Positions 45,601-55,696 of a stretch of DNA of 64,000 bases are shown piece after piece. How positions within the stretch are numbered: position 1 is the stretch's first letter; each line of letters starts with the position of its first letter. Made by a program: the position numbers and the translations under genes. Source of the stretch: JANPBY01 sp031430645 (GTDB taxonomy: Bacteria > Actinomycetota > Actinomycetes > DATJPE01); assembly GCA_031430645.1 (NCBI GenBank), contig JANPBY010000027.1, positions 1 to 64,000 of the forward strand, read 5' to 3'. Below the pieces are notes generated by a model that was not told the origin of the DNA, searched no databases, and worked only from the letters and a program-made list of their open reading frames with translations.

Positions 45601-45659
45601 AGAAGTGTGCAAAAGGGAGCCCTCCGAGGCCCTTCGGAACCTCCCTTTTGGACACTTCT
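45601..45659. terminator. Bidirectional terminator between bldD and pyk
   Basis: 19-bp arms at 45601-45619 and 45641-45659 differ at one position. The inner part GGGAG...CTCCC is followed by TTTT on both strands, so it can end both bldD and pyk. The loop itself holds TCCGA/TCGGA. The rest of 45497-45730 shows no gene. Confidence 0.75.
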
Positions 45660-45730
45660 GCCGCCAGGCCCGCTCCCCGTTGCCGCGCTCTTGCTCGTGC
45701 CCTTGCCCTTGACCTCGACCTTGGTCAACC

Positions 45731-47170
45731 TCAGGTGTAGGCGGGTGCCATCAGACCGACTGCGTCGCCCATTCGGTGCACGCGCATGGCGTTGGTCGAG
45801 CCAGGGATCCCAGGAGGAGATCCAGCGACGATGACCACCGCGTCACCGATCTCGCACCGACCGATGTTGAGCAGCGCGGCATCGACCTGCTTGACCATCT
45901 CGTCGGTGTGCCGCACCGAGGGCACGAGAAAGGTTTCAACACCCCAGGCCACGGCGAGCTGACTGCGCACAGCGGGGTCTGGCGTGAACGCGAGCAACGG
46001 GATGGGGGAACGGTGCCGTGCCAACCGGTGCGCAGACCCGCCCGTTTCGGTGAAGGCAACGAGGAACTTGGCACCGACGATCGCCCCGACCCGAGCGGCT
46101 GACTCGCAGATCGCCCCAGGAGTGCTCGTCGGTCGTCCACGGAGAATAGGGAGATGGTCTCGCGAACCCTCCTCCGCCGTGGTGATGATTCTGGCCATCG
46201 TCTCGACGGTCTCGATCGGGTAGCGCCCTACTGAGGTCTCTCCCGAGAGCATCAAGGCGTCGGCACCATCGAGCACCGCGTTGGCGACGTCGGACGCCTC
46301 CGCGCGCGTCGGCCGGGACGCTCCGATCATCGACTCCAGCATCTGGGTCGCAACGATGACCGGCTTGGCCTTCTCACGGGCTGCCGCCACTGTGGCCTTT
46401 TGGACGAGTGGAACCTGCTCGAGTGGCAGCTCGACCCCGAGGTCTCCTCGAGCGACCATCACTCCGTCAAAGGCATCCACGATGGCGTGAATGTTGTCGA
46501 CAGCCTGCGGCTTCTCGATCTTGGCGAACACCGGGAGGCGGACGCCAGCCTCGTCCATGATCTGGTGGACGGCGACAATGTCCTGGGCCGAGCGGACGAA
46601 GGACAAGGCGACGAGGTCGGCACGCAACGACAAAGCCCAGCGCAGATCCTCCATGTCCTTGTCCGACATCGCCGGAACTGACACGGCCACGCCAGGCAGG
46701 TTGAGACCCTTGTGATCGGAGACCATGCCGCCCTCGATGACCTCGGTCACGACGCGAGGACCGTCGACCTCGACAACCAGGACGCTCACCTTGCCATCGT
46801 CGATCAAGATTTTGTCACCGACCGCGCAGTCGCCGGGTAGACCCGAGTACGTCGTCGAGCAGACACTCGCATCACCCGGCACGTCTTCGGTGGTGATCGT
46901 GAACCTGGAGCCGTTCTGCAGCAGCTGGGGTCCGGAGGCGAACGCACCGAGCCGAATCTTGGGACCCTGCAAGTCGACGAGGATGCCGACGCCGCGGCCG
47001 GCCTCGTCTGCTGCCTGTCGAACGTTGCGATAGACCGCCTCATGCACCTCATAGGTGCCGTGGCTGAGATTCAGCCGAGCCACATCCATCCCCGCCGCAA
47101 CGAGGTCCCGGATCTGGTCGAGGGATGAGGTGGAAGGTCCGAGAGTGCAGACGATCTTGGCGCGGCGCAT
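45731..47170 (-). CDS. pyk: Pyruvate kinase
   Basis: Makes pyruvate and ATP from phosphoenolpyruvate. A 479-aa (beta/alpha)8 barrel with inserted B domain (about 70-165); motifs RLNLSHGTYE, AKIEKPQAVDNIHAIVDAFDGVMVARGDLGVELPLEQ (catalytic Lys and metal Glu/Asp) and a C-terminal allosteric domain. The ATG at 47170 is 7 nt from TAGAGT, so probably leaderless. Confidence 0.96.
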   Translation of the reverse strand: MRRAKIVCTLGPSTSSLDQIRDLVAAGMDVARLNLSHGTYEVHEAVYRNVRQAADEAGRGVGILVDLQGPKIRLGAFASGPQLLQNGSRFTITTEDVPGDASVCSTTYSGLPGDCAVGDKILIDDGKVSVLVVEVDGPRVVTEVIEGGMVSDHKGLNLPGVAVSVPAMSDKDMEDLRWALSLRADLVALSFVRSAQDIVAVHQIMDEAGVRLPVFAKIEKPQAVDNIHAIVDAFDGVMVARGDLGVELPLEQVPLVQKATVAAAREKAKPVIVATQMLESMIGASRPTRAEASDVANAVLDGADALMLSGETSVGRYPIETVETMARIITTAEEGSRDHLPILRGRPTSTPGAICESAARVGAIVGAKFLVAFTETGGSAHRLARHRSPIPLLAFTPDPAVRSQLAVAWGVETFLVPSVRHTDEMVKQVDAALLNIGRCEIGDAVVIVAGSPPGIPGSTNAMRVHRMGDAVGLMAPAYT

Positions 47171-47177
47171 GGGCTTG

Positions 47178-47183
47178 ACTCTA
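47178..47183 (-). promoter_or_regulatory. -10 box for leaderless pyk
   Basis: TAGAGT, 7 nt upstream of the pyk ATG, without a Shine-Dalgarno between. Confidence 0.5.
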
Positions 47184-47203
47184 TCGATGGGTGACTGGAC
47201 CCT

Positions 47204-48655
47204 TCAGGCCGTGAGCGGCCGGGCGAAGGGGGAGATCGGTGCAGGCAGCACCGTAGAGCCCGCCAGGTGTCGGTCGACAGCCGCAGCACACGAGCGACCC
47301 TCGGCGATCGCCCACACGATCAAGGACTGGCCACGACCCGCGTCACCAGCAACAAACACGCCCGGCACGTTGGTCTCGTAGGAATTGTCGCGAGCGACGG
47401 CGCCTCGCGCATCGAGGTCGACTCCGAGCTGATCGATGAGGCCTCCTGATTCCGGGCCGGCAAAGCCCATGGCCAAAAGGACAAGGTCAGCCGGCAAGTC
47501 GCGCTCGGTCCCTGCGACCTCAGCGAAGCGGCCATCCACCGTCTCGACCTCGACGATGCGAAGCGCTCGCAGCTGACCATTGCTGCCCAGGAAGGCTTGT
47601 GTCGAAACAGCAAAGACGCGATCGCCGCCTTCTTCGTGAGCGCTGGAGGTGCGATAGATCAGGGGGTAGGTCGGCCAGGGCTGGGTTCCTGGACGTTGCC
47701 CCGGCGGCGTTGGCATGATCTCGAGCTGGGTGACCGATGAAGCGCCCTGCCTGTGGGCTGTACCGAGGCAGTCCGCGCCAGTGTCCCCGCCGCCAAGGAT
47801 TACGACGTGCTTCCCGGCCGCGCTGATCGGCGGTTCGTCGAAGTCGCCCTCCTGGACCCGGTTGGCCCAAGGCAGGAACTCCATGGCTTGGTGGATGCCG
47901 GACAGCTCACGGCCCTCGATGGGAAGGTCCCGCGCCCGTGTGGCTCCGGTCGCGACGACCACAGCGTCATAGCGCTTGCGCAGGTCCGCACCCGTGAGAT
48001 CCAAGCCGATGGTTACTCCCGACCGGAATCGAGTTCCTTCCGCCTCCATCTGCTTCAACCGGCGGTCCAGATGCCGCTTCTCCATCTTGAACTCCGGGAT
48101 TCCGTAGCGGAGCAGTCCCCCGATTCGGTCGGCCCGTTCGAAGACGACGACCGTGTGTCCGGCGCGGGTCAGTTGTTGAGCAGTCGCCAGTCCCGCGGGG
48201 CCGGAGCCGATCACCGCCACCGTGGATCCGGAGAGCCGCGTCGGCGCCTTCGGCTCCAACCAGCCCTCGTCCCACGCGCGGTCGACGATCTCGACCTCCA
48301 CCTGCTTGATCGTCACTGGATCGGCGTTGATCCCCAGGACACAGGCCGTTTCACAAGGCGCCGGGCACAACCGCCCGGTGAACTCCGGGAAGTTGTTCGT
48401 TGCATGCAATCGTTCCGACGCTTCGTGCCAGTCGCCACGCCAAACCAGGTCATTCCACTCGGGGATGAGGTTGCCCAGCGGGCACCCCTGGTGGCAGAAC
48501 GGGATGCCGCAGTCCATGCACCGCCCGGCCTGAGCTCGCAGCGTTGAGCCATCCATCGCCTCATTGACCTCACGCCAATCCAGGATGCGGATGTCCACCG
48601 GACGACGGGCAGGGGTCTGTCGAGGTGTTGTCAGGAACCCCTTCGGGTCAGCCAT
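47204..48655 (-). CDS. gltD: Glutamate synthase (NADPH) small subunit
   Basis: A 483-aa flavoprotein that passes electrons from NADPH to GltB. The N-terminal cysteines for 4Fe-4S clusters (GRCMDCGIPFCHQGCPLGN, near 47-65) are complete, followed by FAD (VIGSGPAGLATAQQL) and NADPH (ILGGGDTGADCLG) motifs. Its start overlaps the gltB stop by 8 bp. Confidence 0.96.
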   Translation of the reverse strand: MADPKGFLTTPRQTPARRPVDIRILDWREVNEAMDGSTLRAQAGRCMDCGIPFCHQGCPLGNLIPEWNDLVWRGDWHEASERLHATNNFPEFTGRLCPAPCETACVLGINADPVTIKQVEVEIVDRAWDEGWLEPKAPTRLSGSTVAVIGSGPAGLATAQQLTRAGHTVVVFERADRIGGLLRYGIPEFKMEKRHLDRRLKQMEAEGTRFRSGVTIGLDLTGADLRKRYDAVVVATGATRARDLPIEGRELSGIHQAMEFLPWANRVQEGDFDEPPISAAGKHVVILGGGDTGADCLGTAHRQGASSVTQLEIMPTPPGQRPGTQPWPTYPLIYRTSSAHEEGGDRVFAVSTQAFLGSNGQLRALRIVEVETVDGRFAEVAGTERDLPADLVLLAMGFAGPESGGLIDQLGVDLDARGAVARDNSYETNVPGVFVAGDAGRGQSLIVWAIAEGRSCAAAVDRHLAGSTVLPAPISPFARPLTA

Positions 48656-51600
48656 GCGAGGCCTCCATGACGGCGAGATCGACGTCTACTCCCTCTCGCA
48701 AGGCGCGCAGCCGCGCCGCGAGCACTCTCTTGTAGTCCCTGGGCATGACCTTGGTGAACCGTGGCAGAGCCGCGTCCGCGTCCTCGAGCAACCGAGTTGC
48801 TACACCGGAGTCGGTCTCCTCACTGTGTCGCCGCAAGACATCAAGCAGGAAGGCAAGATCCTCGCCATCCAGGGGGTCAAGATCGACCATGTCCCGGTTG
48901 ACACAGCGGTCGTCCAGATCGAGGACATAGGCGGCTCCGCCGCTCATCCCCGCCGCCAAGTTACGTCCGGTCGGGCCAAGGATCACTGCCCGACCACCCG
49001 TCATGTATTCGCACGCATGGTCACCCACGCCCTCGACGACCGCTGTGGCGCCGGAGTTGCGCACGCAGAATCGCTCACCGACGGTGCCGCGCACGAAGAG
49101 TTCGCCGGATGTCGCCCCGTACAACAGCACATTGCCGGCGATCGTCTGGTGCTCAGGCACGAAGGTCGCGGTCCGCGGAGGTCGGACGACGACTCGTCCT
49201 CCGGAGAGACCCTTGCCGACGTAGTCGTTGGCATCGCCCTCGAGCCGCAGCGTGACCCCAGGGGGCAGGAAGGCGCCGAAGGACTGCCCGGCTGACCCGA
49301 CAAACGTGAGGTCGATCGTTCCGTCCGGAAGGCCCTTGCCACCAAAGCGCCGCGTGACCTCGTGACCGAGCATGGTCCCGACGGTGCGGTTGACATTGCG
49401 AACGGTGAGCTGGGCGCGCACGGGAACTCCGGACTCGAAGGTCTCGGCGGCCAGAGCAATGAGCTGGTGGTCGAGCGCTCGGTCAAGTCCGTGGTCCTGA
49501 GCGATCTGACTGCTACGCGAAGCGCCTTCTGGCAGGTCCGGCACGTGCAGGATCGGCGTGAGGTCCAGCCCGCTGGCCTTCCAGTGCTCGACCGCTGTAC
49601 GGGTGTCGAGAGTCTCGGCTCGACCGATCGCCTCCTCCAACGAACGGAAGCCCAGCCCGGCCAGGATCTCCCGCACTTCGTCGGCGATGTAGGTGAAGAA
49701 CGTCTCGACAAACTCCGGTTGTCCGGTGAATCGCCGACGCAGCTCGGGATTCTGGGTGGCCACACCAACCGGGCAGGTATCCAGATGGCAGACGCGCATC
49801 ATCACGCACCCGCTCACCACAAGCGGCGCCGTGGCGAAGCCGTACTCCTCCGCACCCAGGAGCGCAGCAATCACTACGTCACGCCCGGTCTTGAGCTGCC
49901 CGTCGGCCTGAACCACGATCCGGTCCCGTAGCCCGTTGAGCAACAGCGTCTGCTGGGTCTCGGCGAGCCCCAGCTCCCAGGGCGCACCTGCATGCTTAAG
50001 CGAGGTCAACGGCGAGGCGCCGGTGCCCCCATCGTGCCCCGAGATGAGCACCACGTCGGCGTGCGCCTTGGACACGCCGGCAGCGACCGTCCCGACCCCG
50101 ACCTCGGAGACGAGCTTCACGTGTATGCGTGCGCGTGGGTTGGCGTTCTTGAGGTCGTGGATGAGCTGGGCCAGATCCTCGATGGAATAGATGTCGTGGT
50201 GCGGCGGCGGTGAGATCAGTCCCACGCCCGGCGTCGAGTGTCGGGTCCGCGCGATCCAGGGATACACCTTGTGAGCTGGCAGCTGGCCGCCCTCGCCGGG
50301 CTTGGCCCCCTGCGCCATCTTGATCTGGATGTCGTCCGCGTTGACGAGGTACTCGCTGGTCACCCCGAACCGTCCGCTCGCTACTTGCTTGACCGCCGAT
50401 CGCTTGGAGTCCCCATTCGGAAGGGGTTGATAGCGGTCGGGGTCCTCCCCTCCTTCACCTGTGTTGGACTTCCCGCCCAACCGGTTCATCGCGACCGCGA
50501 GAGTCTCGTGCGCTTCCTGGCTGATCGAGCCGTAAGACATGGCCCCTGTCGAGAACCGTCGGACGATCGACGTGGTCGCTTCGACCTCGTCGATGGGCAC
50601 GGGTGGGCGGATGCCGTCCCGGAAGGCGAAGAGCCCACGCAACGTCATGAGTCGCTCGGACTGTTCGTCGACCCGGGCGGTGTACTCCTTGAAGACGTCA
50701 TACCGCTTCGCCCTCGTCGAGTGCTGGAGCCGGAAAACGGTCTCCGGATCGAACAGGTGCGGTTCCCCCTCCCTGCGCCATTGGTACTCGCCGCCGACGT
50801 CGAGCCGACGATGGGCTGCCGCAATACCCGACGCCGGGTAAGCCACCGCGTGCCGGCGAGCGACCTCTTCGGCCACGAGGTCCATCCCCACCCCGCCCAA
50901 GACGGAGTTCGTTCCGGTGAACCAACGGTCCACAACGTCCTGGGCCAGGCCGACCGCTTGGAAAACCTGAGCCCCCCGGTAGGAGGCAACAGTGGAGATG
51001 CCCATCTTGGACATCACCTTGAGGACACCCTTGCCGAGTGCCTTGATCAGGTTCCGGATGGCTTGCTCAGGCGTCACCGCCCCCAGGGCACCGCTTCGGG
51101 CCAGGTCCTCAGCGCTTTCCATGGCGAGATAGGGATTCACCGCGGCAGCGCCATAGCCAATGAGCAGGGCCACATGGTGAACTTCGCGGACGTCGCCCGC
51201 TTCCACGAGCATCGATACGTGGCTGCGACGCTTGGTCCGAGTCAAGTGGTGGTGGACTGCGGAGGTAAGGAGCAGGGACGGGATCGGTGCCAGCGTGGCA
51301 TCGGAATCACGATCGCTCAGGACGAGAAAACGAGCGCCGGCGTCGATGGCCGTGGAGACCTCCGAGCAGATCTGCTCCAGTCGCCGTTCGAGGCCAGCTC
51401 CTCCACCGTCGACGTCATAGAGCCCGCTGACCTTGAGACTGGCAAAGCCGGGCAGATCGCCATCGGCGTTGATGTGCAGGATCTTGGCGAGCTCGTCATT
51501 GTCGATGACGGGAAAGGGCAGGACGACCTGGCGGCATGAAGCAGGGCCTGGCTGCAGGATGTTCCCCTCAGGACCGATGAGCGTGCCGAGTGAGGTGACG

Positions 51601-53180
51601 AGCTCCTCCCGGATCGCATCCAGCGGTGGGTTGGTCACCTGGGCAAACAGCTGGCTGAAGTAGTCGAAGATCAAGCGCGGCCGGTCTGAGAGCACAGCGA
51701 TTGGCGAGTCCGTCCCCATCGAGCCAATCGGTTCAGCGGCCAACCGCGCCATCGGGGTGAGCAGGATCCGCAGCTCTTCCTCGGTGTAGCCGAAGGTCTG
51801 TTGCCGGCGCAGGACAGACGCATGAGTGTGGACGATGTGCTCGCGCTCTGGCAGCGCGTCGACGTGCAGCAACCCGGCGTGCAGCCAGTCGTCATAGGGG
51901 TGGGCGGCGGCCAAGTCGGCTTTGATCTCGTCGTCCTCGATGATCCGTCCCGCCTCGGTGTCCACAAGGAACATCCGTCCCGGCTGCAGTCGGCCCTTTC
52001 GAACCACACGGGCTGGGTCGATATCGAGGACACCAACTTCTGAGGCGAGTACAACGAGACCCTCGTCGGTCACCCAGAATCGCCCTGGCCTAAGACCGTT
52101 GCGGTCCAGCACTGCCCCGATCACGGACCCGTCCGTGAACGTGACGCACGCGGGACCGTCCCAAGGCTCCATCAAGGTCGCGTGGAACTGATAGAAGGCC
52201 CGGCGCTCTGGATCCATCGTGGCGTGGTTCTCCCACGCCTCCGGGATCATCATGAGTACGGCGTGCGGCAACGACCGCCCCCCGAGGTGCAGGAGCTCCA
52301 GCGCTTCGTCGAAGGATGCCGAGTCACTGATATCGGGCGTGCAGATCGGGAACAGGTCCGAGAGATCCCCAGGAATCACGTCGCTGGCAAGCTGCGACTC
52401 GCGGGCGCGCATCCAGTTCCGATTGCCCCGCACGGTGTTGATCTCGCCGTTGTGCGCGATGAAGCGGTAGGGGTGCGCCAACGGCCAGGAAGGGAAGGTG
52501 TTCGTGGAGAACCGTGAGTGGACCAGCGCGAGCGCGCTGGAGAACCTCTCGTCTGACAGATCTGGGAAGAACGGCTCGAGTTGGCCGGTAGTGAGCATGC
52601 CCTTATAGACCAAGGTCCGAGAACTCAACGAAGCGAAGTACACCCCGAGGGTCAGTTCCGCGCGCTTGCGCAGCCGGTAGCAGCGCCTCTCAAGACCTAG
52701 ACCTGCGGCTCCACCCGGTTCGCTGACGAACAGTTGACGGAACTCCGGCATGACGGCTCGGGCCGTGACGCCGATCTGGTCGGGCGAGATCGGCAGGTCT
52801 CGCCACCCGAGGACGACCAAGCCTTCTTCGGCGGCCAGATCATCGATGCACTCTGCCGCTGAGGCGGAATCATCGACGGGCAAGAACACAGTGCCGACCG
52901 CGTATGAGCCGGCATCCGGGAGCTCGAAGTCGACCACCGCTCGAAAGAACGCATCAGGCACCTGAACGAGCAGGCCTGCCCCATCGCCACTTTCCTGATC
53001 CGCACCCGAGGCGCCGCGGTGTTCCATGTTGCGCAACGCCGTCAAGGCTTGCTCGACGATGCCGTGGCTCGCTTCGCCGGTCAAAGTGGCCACGAACGCA
53101 ACGCCGCAGGCGTCGTGCTCCTGCCGCGCGTCGTACAGCCCCTGAGGGCTCGGCTGCGCGGAAGGAAGGGCCCAGGCCAT
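48648..53180 (-). CDS. gltB: Glutamate synthase (NADPH) large subunit
   Basis: A 1510-aa enzyme that makes glutamate from glutamine and 2-oxoglutarate. A 24-residue propeptide precedes the N-terminal nucleophile Cys25 (DACGVAFVATL). The amidotransferase, central, FMN-binding synthase (GHDGGTGASPL and the 3Fe-4S cysteines in MMRVCHLDTCPVGVATQ) and C-terminal beta-helix domains are all present. The ATG at 53180 has GAGGAG upstream. Forms an operon with gltD. Confidence 0.97.
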   Translation of the reverse strand: MAWALPSAQPSPQGLYDARQEHDACGVAFVATLTGEASHGIVEQALTALRNMEHRGASGADQESGDGAGLLVQVPDAFFRAVVDFELPDAGSYAVGTVFLPVDDSASAAECIDDLAAEEGLVVLGWRDLPISPDQIGVTARAVMPEFRQLFVSEPGGAAGLGLERRCYRLRKRAELTLGVYFASLSSRTLVYKGMLTTGQLEPFFPDLSDERFSSALALVHSRFSTNTFPSWPLAHPYRFIAHNGEINTVRGNRNWMRARESQLASDVIPGDLSDLFPICTPDISDSASFDEALELLHLGGRSLPHAVLMMIPEAWENHATMDPERRAFYQFHATLMEPWDGPACVTFTDGSVIGAVLDRNGLRPGRFWVTDEGLVVLASEVGVLDIDPARVVRKGRLQPGRMFLVDTEAGRIIEDDEIKADLAAAHPYDDWLHAGLLHVDALPEREHIVHTHASVLRRQQTFGYTEEELRILLTPMARLAAEPIGSMGTDSPIAVLSDRPRLIFDYFSQLFAQVTNPPLDAIREELVTSLGTLIGPEGNILQPGPASCRQVVLPFPVIDNDELAKILHINADGDLPGFASLKVSGLYDVDGGGAGLERRLEQICSEVSTAIDAGARFLVLSDRDSDATLAPIPSLLLTSAVHHHLTRTKRRSHVSMLVEAGDVREVHHVALLIGYGAAAVNPYLAMESAEDLARSGALGAVTPEQAIRNLIKALGKGVLKVMSKMGISTVASYRGAQVFQAVGLAQDVVDRWFTGTNSVLGGVGMDLVAEEVARRHAVAYPASGIAAAHRRLDVGGEYQWRREGEPHLFDPETVFRLQHSTRAKRYDVFKEYTARVDEQSERLMTLRGLFAFRDGIRPPVPIDEVEATTSIVRRFSTGAMSYGSISQEAHETLAVAMNRLGGKSNTGEGGEDPDRYQPLPNGDSKRSAVKQVASGRFGVTSEYLVNADDIQIKMAQGAKPGEGGQLPAHKVYPWIARTRHSTPGVGLISPPPHHDIYSIEDLAQLIHDLKNANPRARIHVKLVSEVGVGTVAAGVSKAHADVVLISGHDGGTGASPLTSLKHAGAPWELGLAETQQTLLLNGLRDRIVVQADGQLKTGRDVVIAALLGAEEYGFATAPLVVSGCVMMRVCHLDTCPVGVATQNPELRRRFTGQPEFVETFFTYIADEVREILAGLGFRSLEEAIGRAETLDTRTAVEHWKASGLDLTPILHVPDLPEGASRSSQIAQDHGLDRALDHQLIALAAETFESGVPVRAQLTVRNVNRTVGTMLGHEVTRRFGGKGLPDGTIDLTFVGSAGQSFGAFLPPGVTLRLEGDANDYVGKGLSGGRVVVRPPRTATFVPEHQTIAGNVLLYGATSGELFVRGTVGERFCVRNSGATAVVEGVGDHACEYMTGGRAVILGPTGRNLAAGMSGGAAYVLDLDDRCVNRDMVDLDPLDGEDLAFLLDVLRRHSEETDSGVATRLLEDADAALPRFTKVMPRDYKRVLAARLRALREGVDVDLAVMEASHG

Positions 53181-53299
53181 GGGTCATGCTCCTCGTCGTC
53201 CGGTTCGTACCCAGCCCGAGAGAAAGGGCCAGAAGGTGCAGGGACGACGTTGGCCCTGTTGCGGGGAAGACTAACAGAGCAAGTCGGAGGATCCCTCGC

Positions 53300-54019
53300 T
53301 CAGACCGCCACACCGACCACTGACCCGACGACGTAGGTAAGCCCCGCCGCTGCAAGCCCGAACGCCAACTGCCGAAAGCCGGAATACCACCAGGTGCGCG
53401 CCGTGACACGAGACACCAATGCCCCCGCGCCAAAGAGTCCGATCGATGCCAACACGATGGCGGGAACGAGCGTCGTCGCTCCAAGGAGGTACGGCAGCAG
53501 GGGGATGAACGCTCCCACACAGAACGCCACGAAGGACGACCCAGCGGCGACGTACGGACTGGCGAGTTGCCCTGGGTTGATCCCTAGCTCGAGCATCACG
53601 TGAGTGCTCACGGCACGCTCCGGGTCGAGCGAGATCTGGCGAGCCACCTCGAGGGCGAGCTCGGGATCGACCCCGCGATCGACATAGGTCTGAGCAAGCT
53701 CGGCCAGCTCCTCATCGGGGCGACGAAGGATCTCGGCTCGCTCGACACCCACCTCACGTTCAGCCAACTCGTTCTGCGAACGCACCGAGACGTACTCTCC
53801 TGCCGCCATCGAGAAGGCGCCCGCTGCTAGACCTGCGGCGCCAGCCAGAGCGACCGTCGACGCCGCGGCCGACCCACCCGCCATTCCGGAGATCAACGCC
53901 AAGTTCGAGACCAAACCATCCATGGCTCCGAACACCGAGGCCCGAAGCCAGCCACCGCTGACGTCTTGATGGTCATGGTGGATCTCCGCTGAAGGCAGGT
54001 CCTCTCGGGCGTCACTCAT
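53300..54019 (-). CDS. VIT1/CCC1-family membrane protein
   Basis: A 239-aa protein of the VIT family (iron or manganese transport). Membrane helices near 35-50, 60-75, 160-180, 185-205 and 215-235; the cytosolic segment RSQNELAEREVGVERAEILRRPDEELAEL carries the Glu-rich metal-binding region typical of the family. The N-terminal HHDHQD may bind metal. Its ATG overlaps the lgt stop. Confidence 0.88.
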   Translation of the reverse strand: MSDAREDLPSAEIHHDHQDVSGGWLRASVFGAMDGLVSNLALISGMAGGSAAASTVALAGAAGLAAGAFSMAAGEYVSVRSQNELAEREVGVERAEILRRPDEELAELAQTYVDRGVDPELALEVARQISLDPERAVSTHVMLELGINPGQLASPYVAAGSSFVAFCVGAFIPLLPYLLGATTLVPAIVLASIGLFGAGALVSRVTARTWWYSGFRQLAFGLAAAGLTYVVGSVVGVAV

Positions 54020-54933
54020 GATGTCCTCTCCCCGATGTCCGGGTGTTCGCTGGCGGGCTCTTTGGCCGGCTCGCTGGCCGGCTCAACCTCGCACTCCCGT
54101 CCAGGGCGCAACCTCGAGGAGAGCACGAAGTAGACCAACGCGCCAACAAAGAACAGCACGCTGACCCAGACGTTGATCCTGACTCCCCCGAGAGTGTTGG
54201 CCTCGTCGATCCGTACCGTCTCAATCATCGCTCGAGCAGCTGTGTAGAGCATGACGTAGAGCGCAAACACCCGACCGTGCCCCATCCGGAACCGCCGATC
54301 AGCCCACACGAGGATGCCGGCCATGGCGATCAACCACAGTGACTCGTAGAGGAAGGTCGGATGAAAGGTGGCCGAGTCCGCGTAGCCCGGCGGACGGAAT
54401 GCAGGCGCGATCTCCAGGCCCCAAGGGAGATCCGTGGGCCGCCCGAACAGCTCCTGGTTAAACCAGTTGCCCCAGCGCCCGACGGCCTGAGCCAGCGCCA
54501 GGCCTGGGGCCAGTGCGTCCCCGAAGGGTGGGAGCGAGATCCCCCTACGGCGGCAGGCGATCCAGGCGCCCAAGGCACCGAAGGTCACTCCACCCCAGAT
54601 CCCGAGGCCGCCGTTCCAGATCCGGAGCGCATCGGCCGGGTTCCCGCCCTCGCCGAAGTAGGCCTGCGGGCTGGTGACCACGTGGTAGATGCGGGCACCG
54701 ACGATGCCGAAGGGCACCACCCAGACCGCGACGTCCGCGACCGTTCCCGGGCGACCGCCGCGAGCTTGCCAGCGCCGGTCGGTGACCCAGATAGCCAAGA
54801 AGATCCCCGCGATGATGCAGAGCGCGTAAGCGCGCAACGGGAAAGGGCCGAGCTGCCACACACCCTGGTCTGGACTGGGGATCGATCCTAGGAAGCCGGA
54901 CCCCGAAACCGTGAGGACACCGGGAAGCAACAC
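54016..54933 (-). CDS. lgt: Prolipoprotein diacylglyceryl transferase
   Basis: Attaches diacylglycerol to lipobox cysteines of prolipoproteins at the membrane. A 305-aa protein with seven helices and the family signature GRWGNWFNQELFGRPT near residue 155; the C-terminal tail is Glu/Ser/Pro-rich. Placed between the DsbA-like gene and the VIT1-like gene. The lipoprotein-type SCO1 gene lies two genes upstream. Confidence 0.95.
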   Translation of the reverse strand: MLLPGVLTVSGSGFLGSIPSPDQGVWQLGPFPLRAYALCIIAGIFLAIWVTDRRWQARGGRPGTVADVAVWVVPFGIVGARIYHVVTSPQAYFGEGGNPADALRIWNGGLGIWGGVTFGALGAWIACRRRGISLPPFGDALAPGLALAQAVGRWGNWFNQELFGRPTDLPWGLEIAPAFRPPGYADSATFHPTFLYESLWLIAMAGILVWADRRFRMGHGRVFALYVMLYTAARAMIETVRIDEANTLGGVRINVWVSVLFFVGALVYFVLSSRLRPGRECEVEPASEPAKEPASEHPDIGERTS

Positions 54934-54934
54934 C

Positions 54935-55696
54935 TCAGCCGGCGCTCGCGTCGGCGACGGCCTTGGTCAGGGCCGTGGGGTCGAACGACACAGCGTTGTC
55001 GAGCGTGACGCCATTGAGCAGGACAGTGGGCGTCGAGTTGATCCCGGCCTGGGCCCCCGCTGTGGCCACGGACCTGACGTAGTCGTCATAGGTCCCCTCA
55101 GCCAAGCAGGACTGGAACGCGGTGAACGCATCGCCGGAAATGCCGACGTCAACGCCGAACTGCAGGAGTTGTTCGTCGGTGTAGCCGTCGCCCTCGATCG
55201 CGGGCTGATTGGCGAAGACCGTGTTGTGGTACGGCCCTTGCTTGCCCGCGTCGGCCGAGCAGGCGAAGGCGTTCGCAGCGCGGGAGGACGAATCATTGCC
55301 AAGGCTGCCGTCCAGGAAAGACAGGATGTTGTAGCGGATCTGGGCAGTTCCCGCGGTGGCCAGCTCGTCGACCGTGGAGGCCGTGGCGTCCTCCATGGTC
55401 TTGCAGGCCGGGCACTGGAAATCTTCCCAGTAGTCCAGGACCGGAACGCCCGTTGCCTCGGGGTTGCGGACGATCGGGCCCCCGACTTCGGTGACGGTGG
55501 CCGGAAGGGCCGCTTGAGTCGTGTCGTTGCGGCTGGTCTGGACGGCGATCCCTGTGCCAACGACAACGGCGACGACAACGACTCCACCAACGACGGTCAA
55601 CAACCGTCGGCGACGCTGGTCGGCTGCAGCCGAAGCGGCACGCTCCTTGGCCAGTTGCTCGCGGCGGCTGTTCTTCGTGTCCTTGCTCGAGCTCAT
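54935..55696 (-). CDS. Membrane-anchored DsbA-like thiol oxidoreductase
   Basis: A 253-aa protein: a charged cytoplasmic N-terminus, one membrane helix (about 32-52), then an extracellular thioredoxin-fold domain with CPAC at 95-98 and the cis-Pro loop in INSTPTVLLNG. Probably a disulfide oxidase or isomerase on the outer face. Adjacent to a MauE/DoxX-like membrane protein that could be its redox partner. Confidence 0.9.
   Translation of the reverse strand: MSSSKDTKNSRREQLAKERAASAAADQRRRRLLTVVGGVVVVAVVVGTGIAVQTSRNDTTQAALPATVTEVGGPIVRNPEATGVPVLDYWEDFQCPACKTMEDATASTVDELATAGTAQIRYNILSFLDGSLGNDSSSRAANAFACSADAGKQGPYHNTVFANQPAIEGDGYTDEQLLQFGVDVGISGDAFTAFQSCLAEGTYDDYVRSVATAGAQAGINSTPTVLLNGVTLDNAVSFDPTALTKAVADASAG

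Noticed and set aside
48564..51539. Several 240-430-codon plus-strand ORFs opposite gltB
   Set aside because: Antisense shadows of the 1510-codon gltB gene without recognisable motifs.
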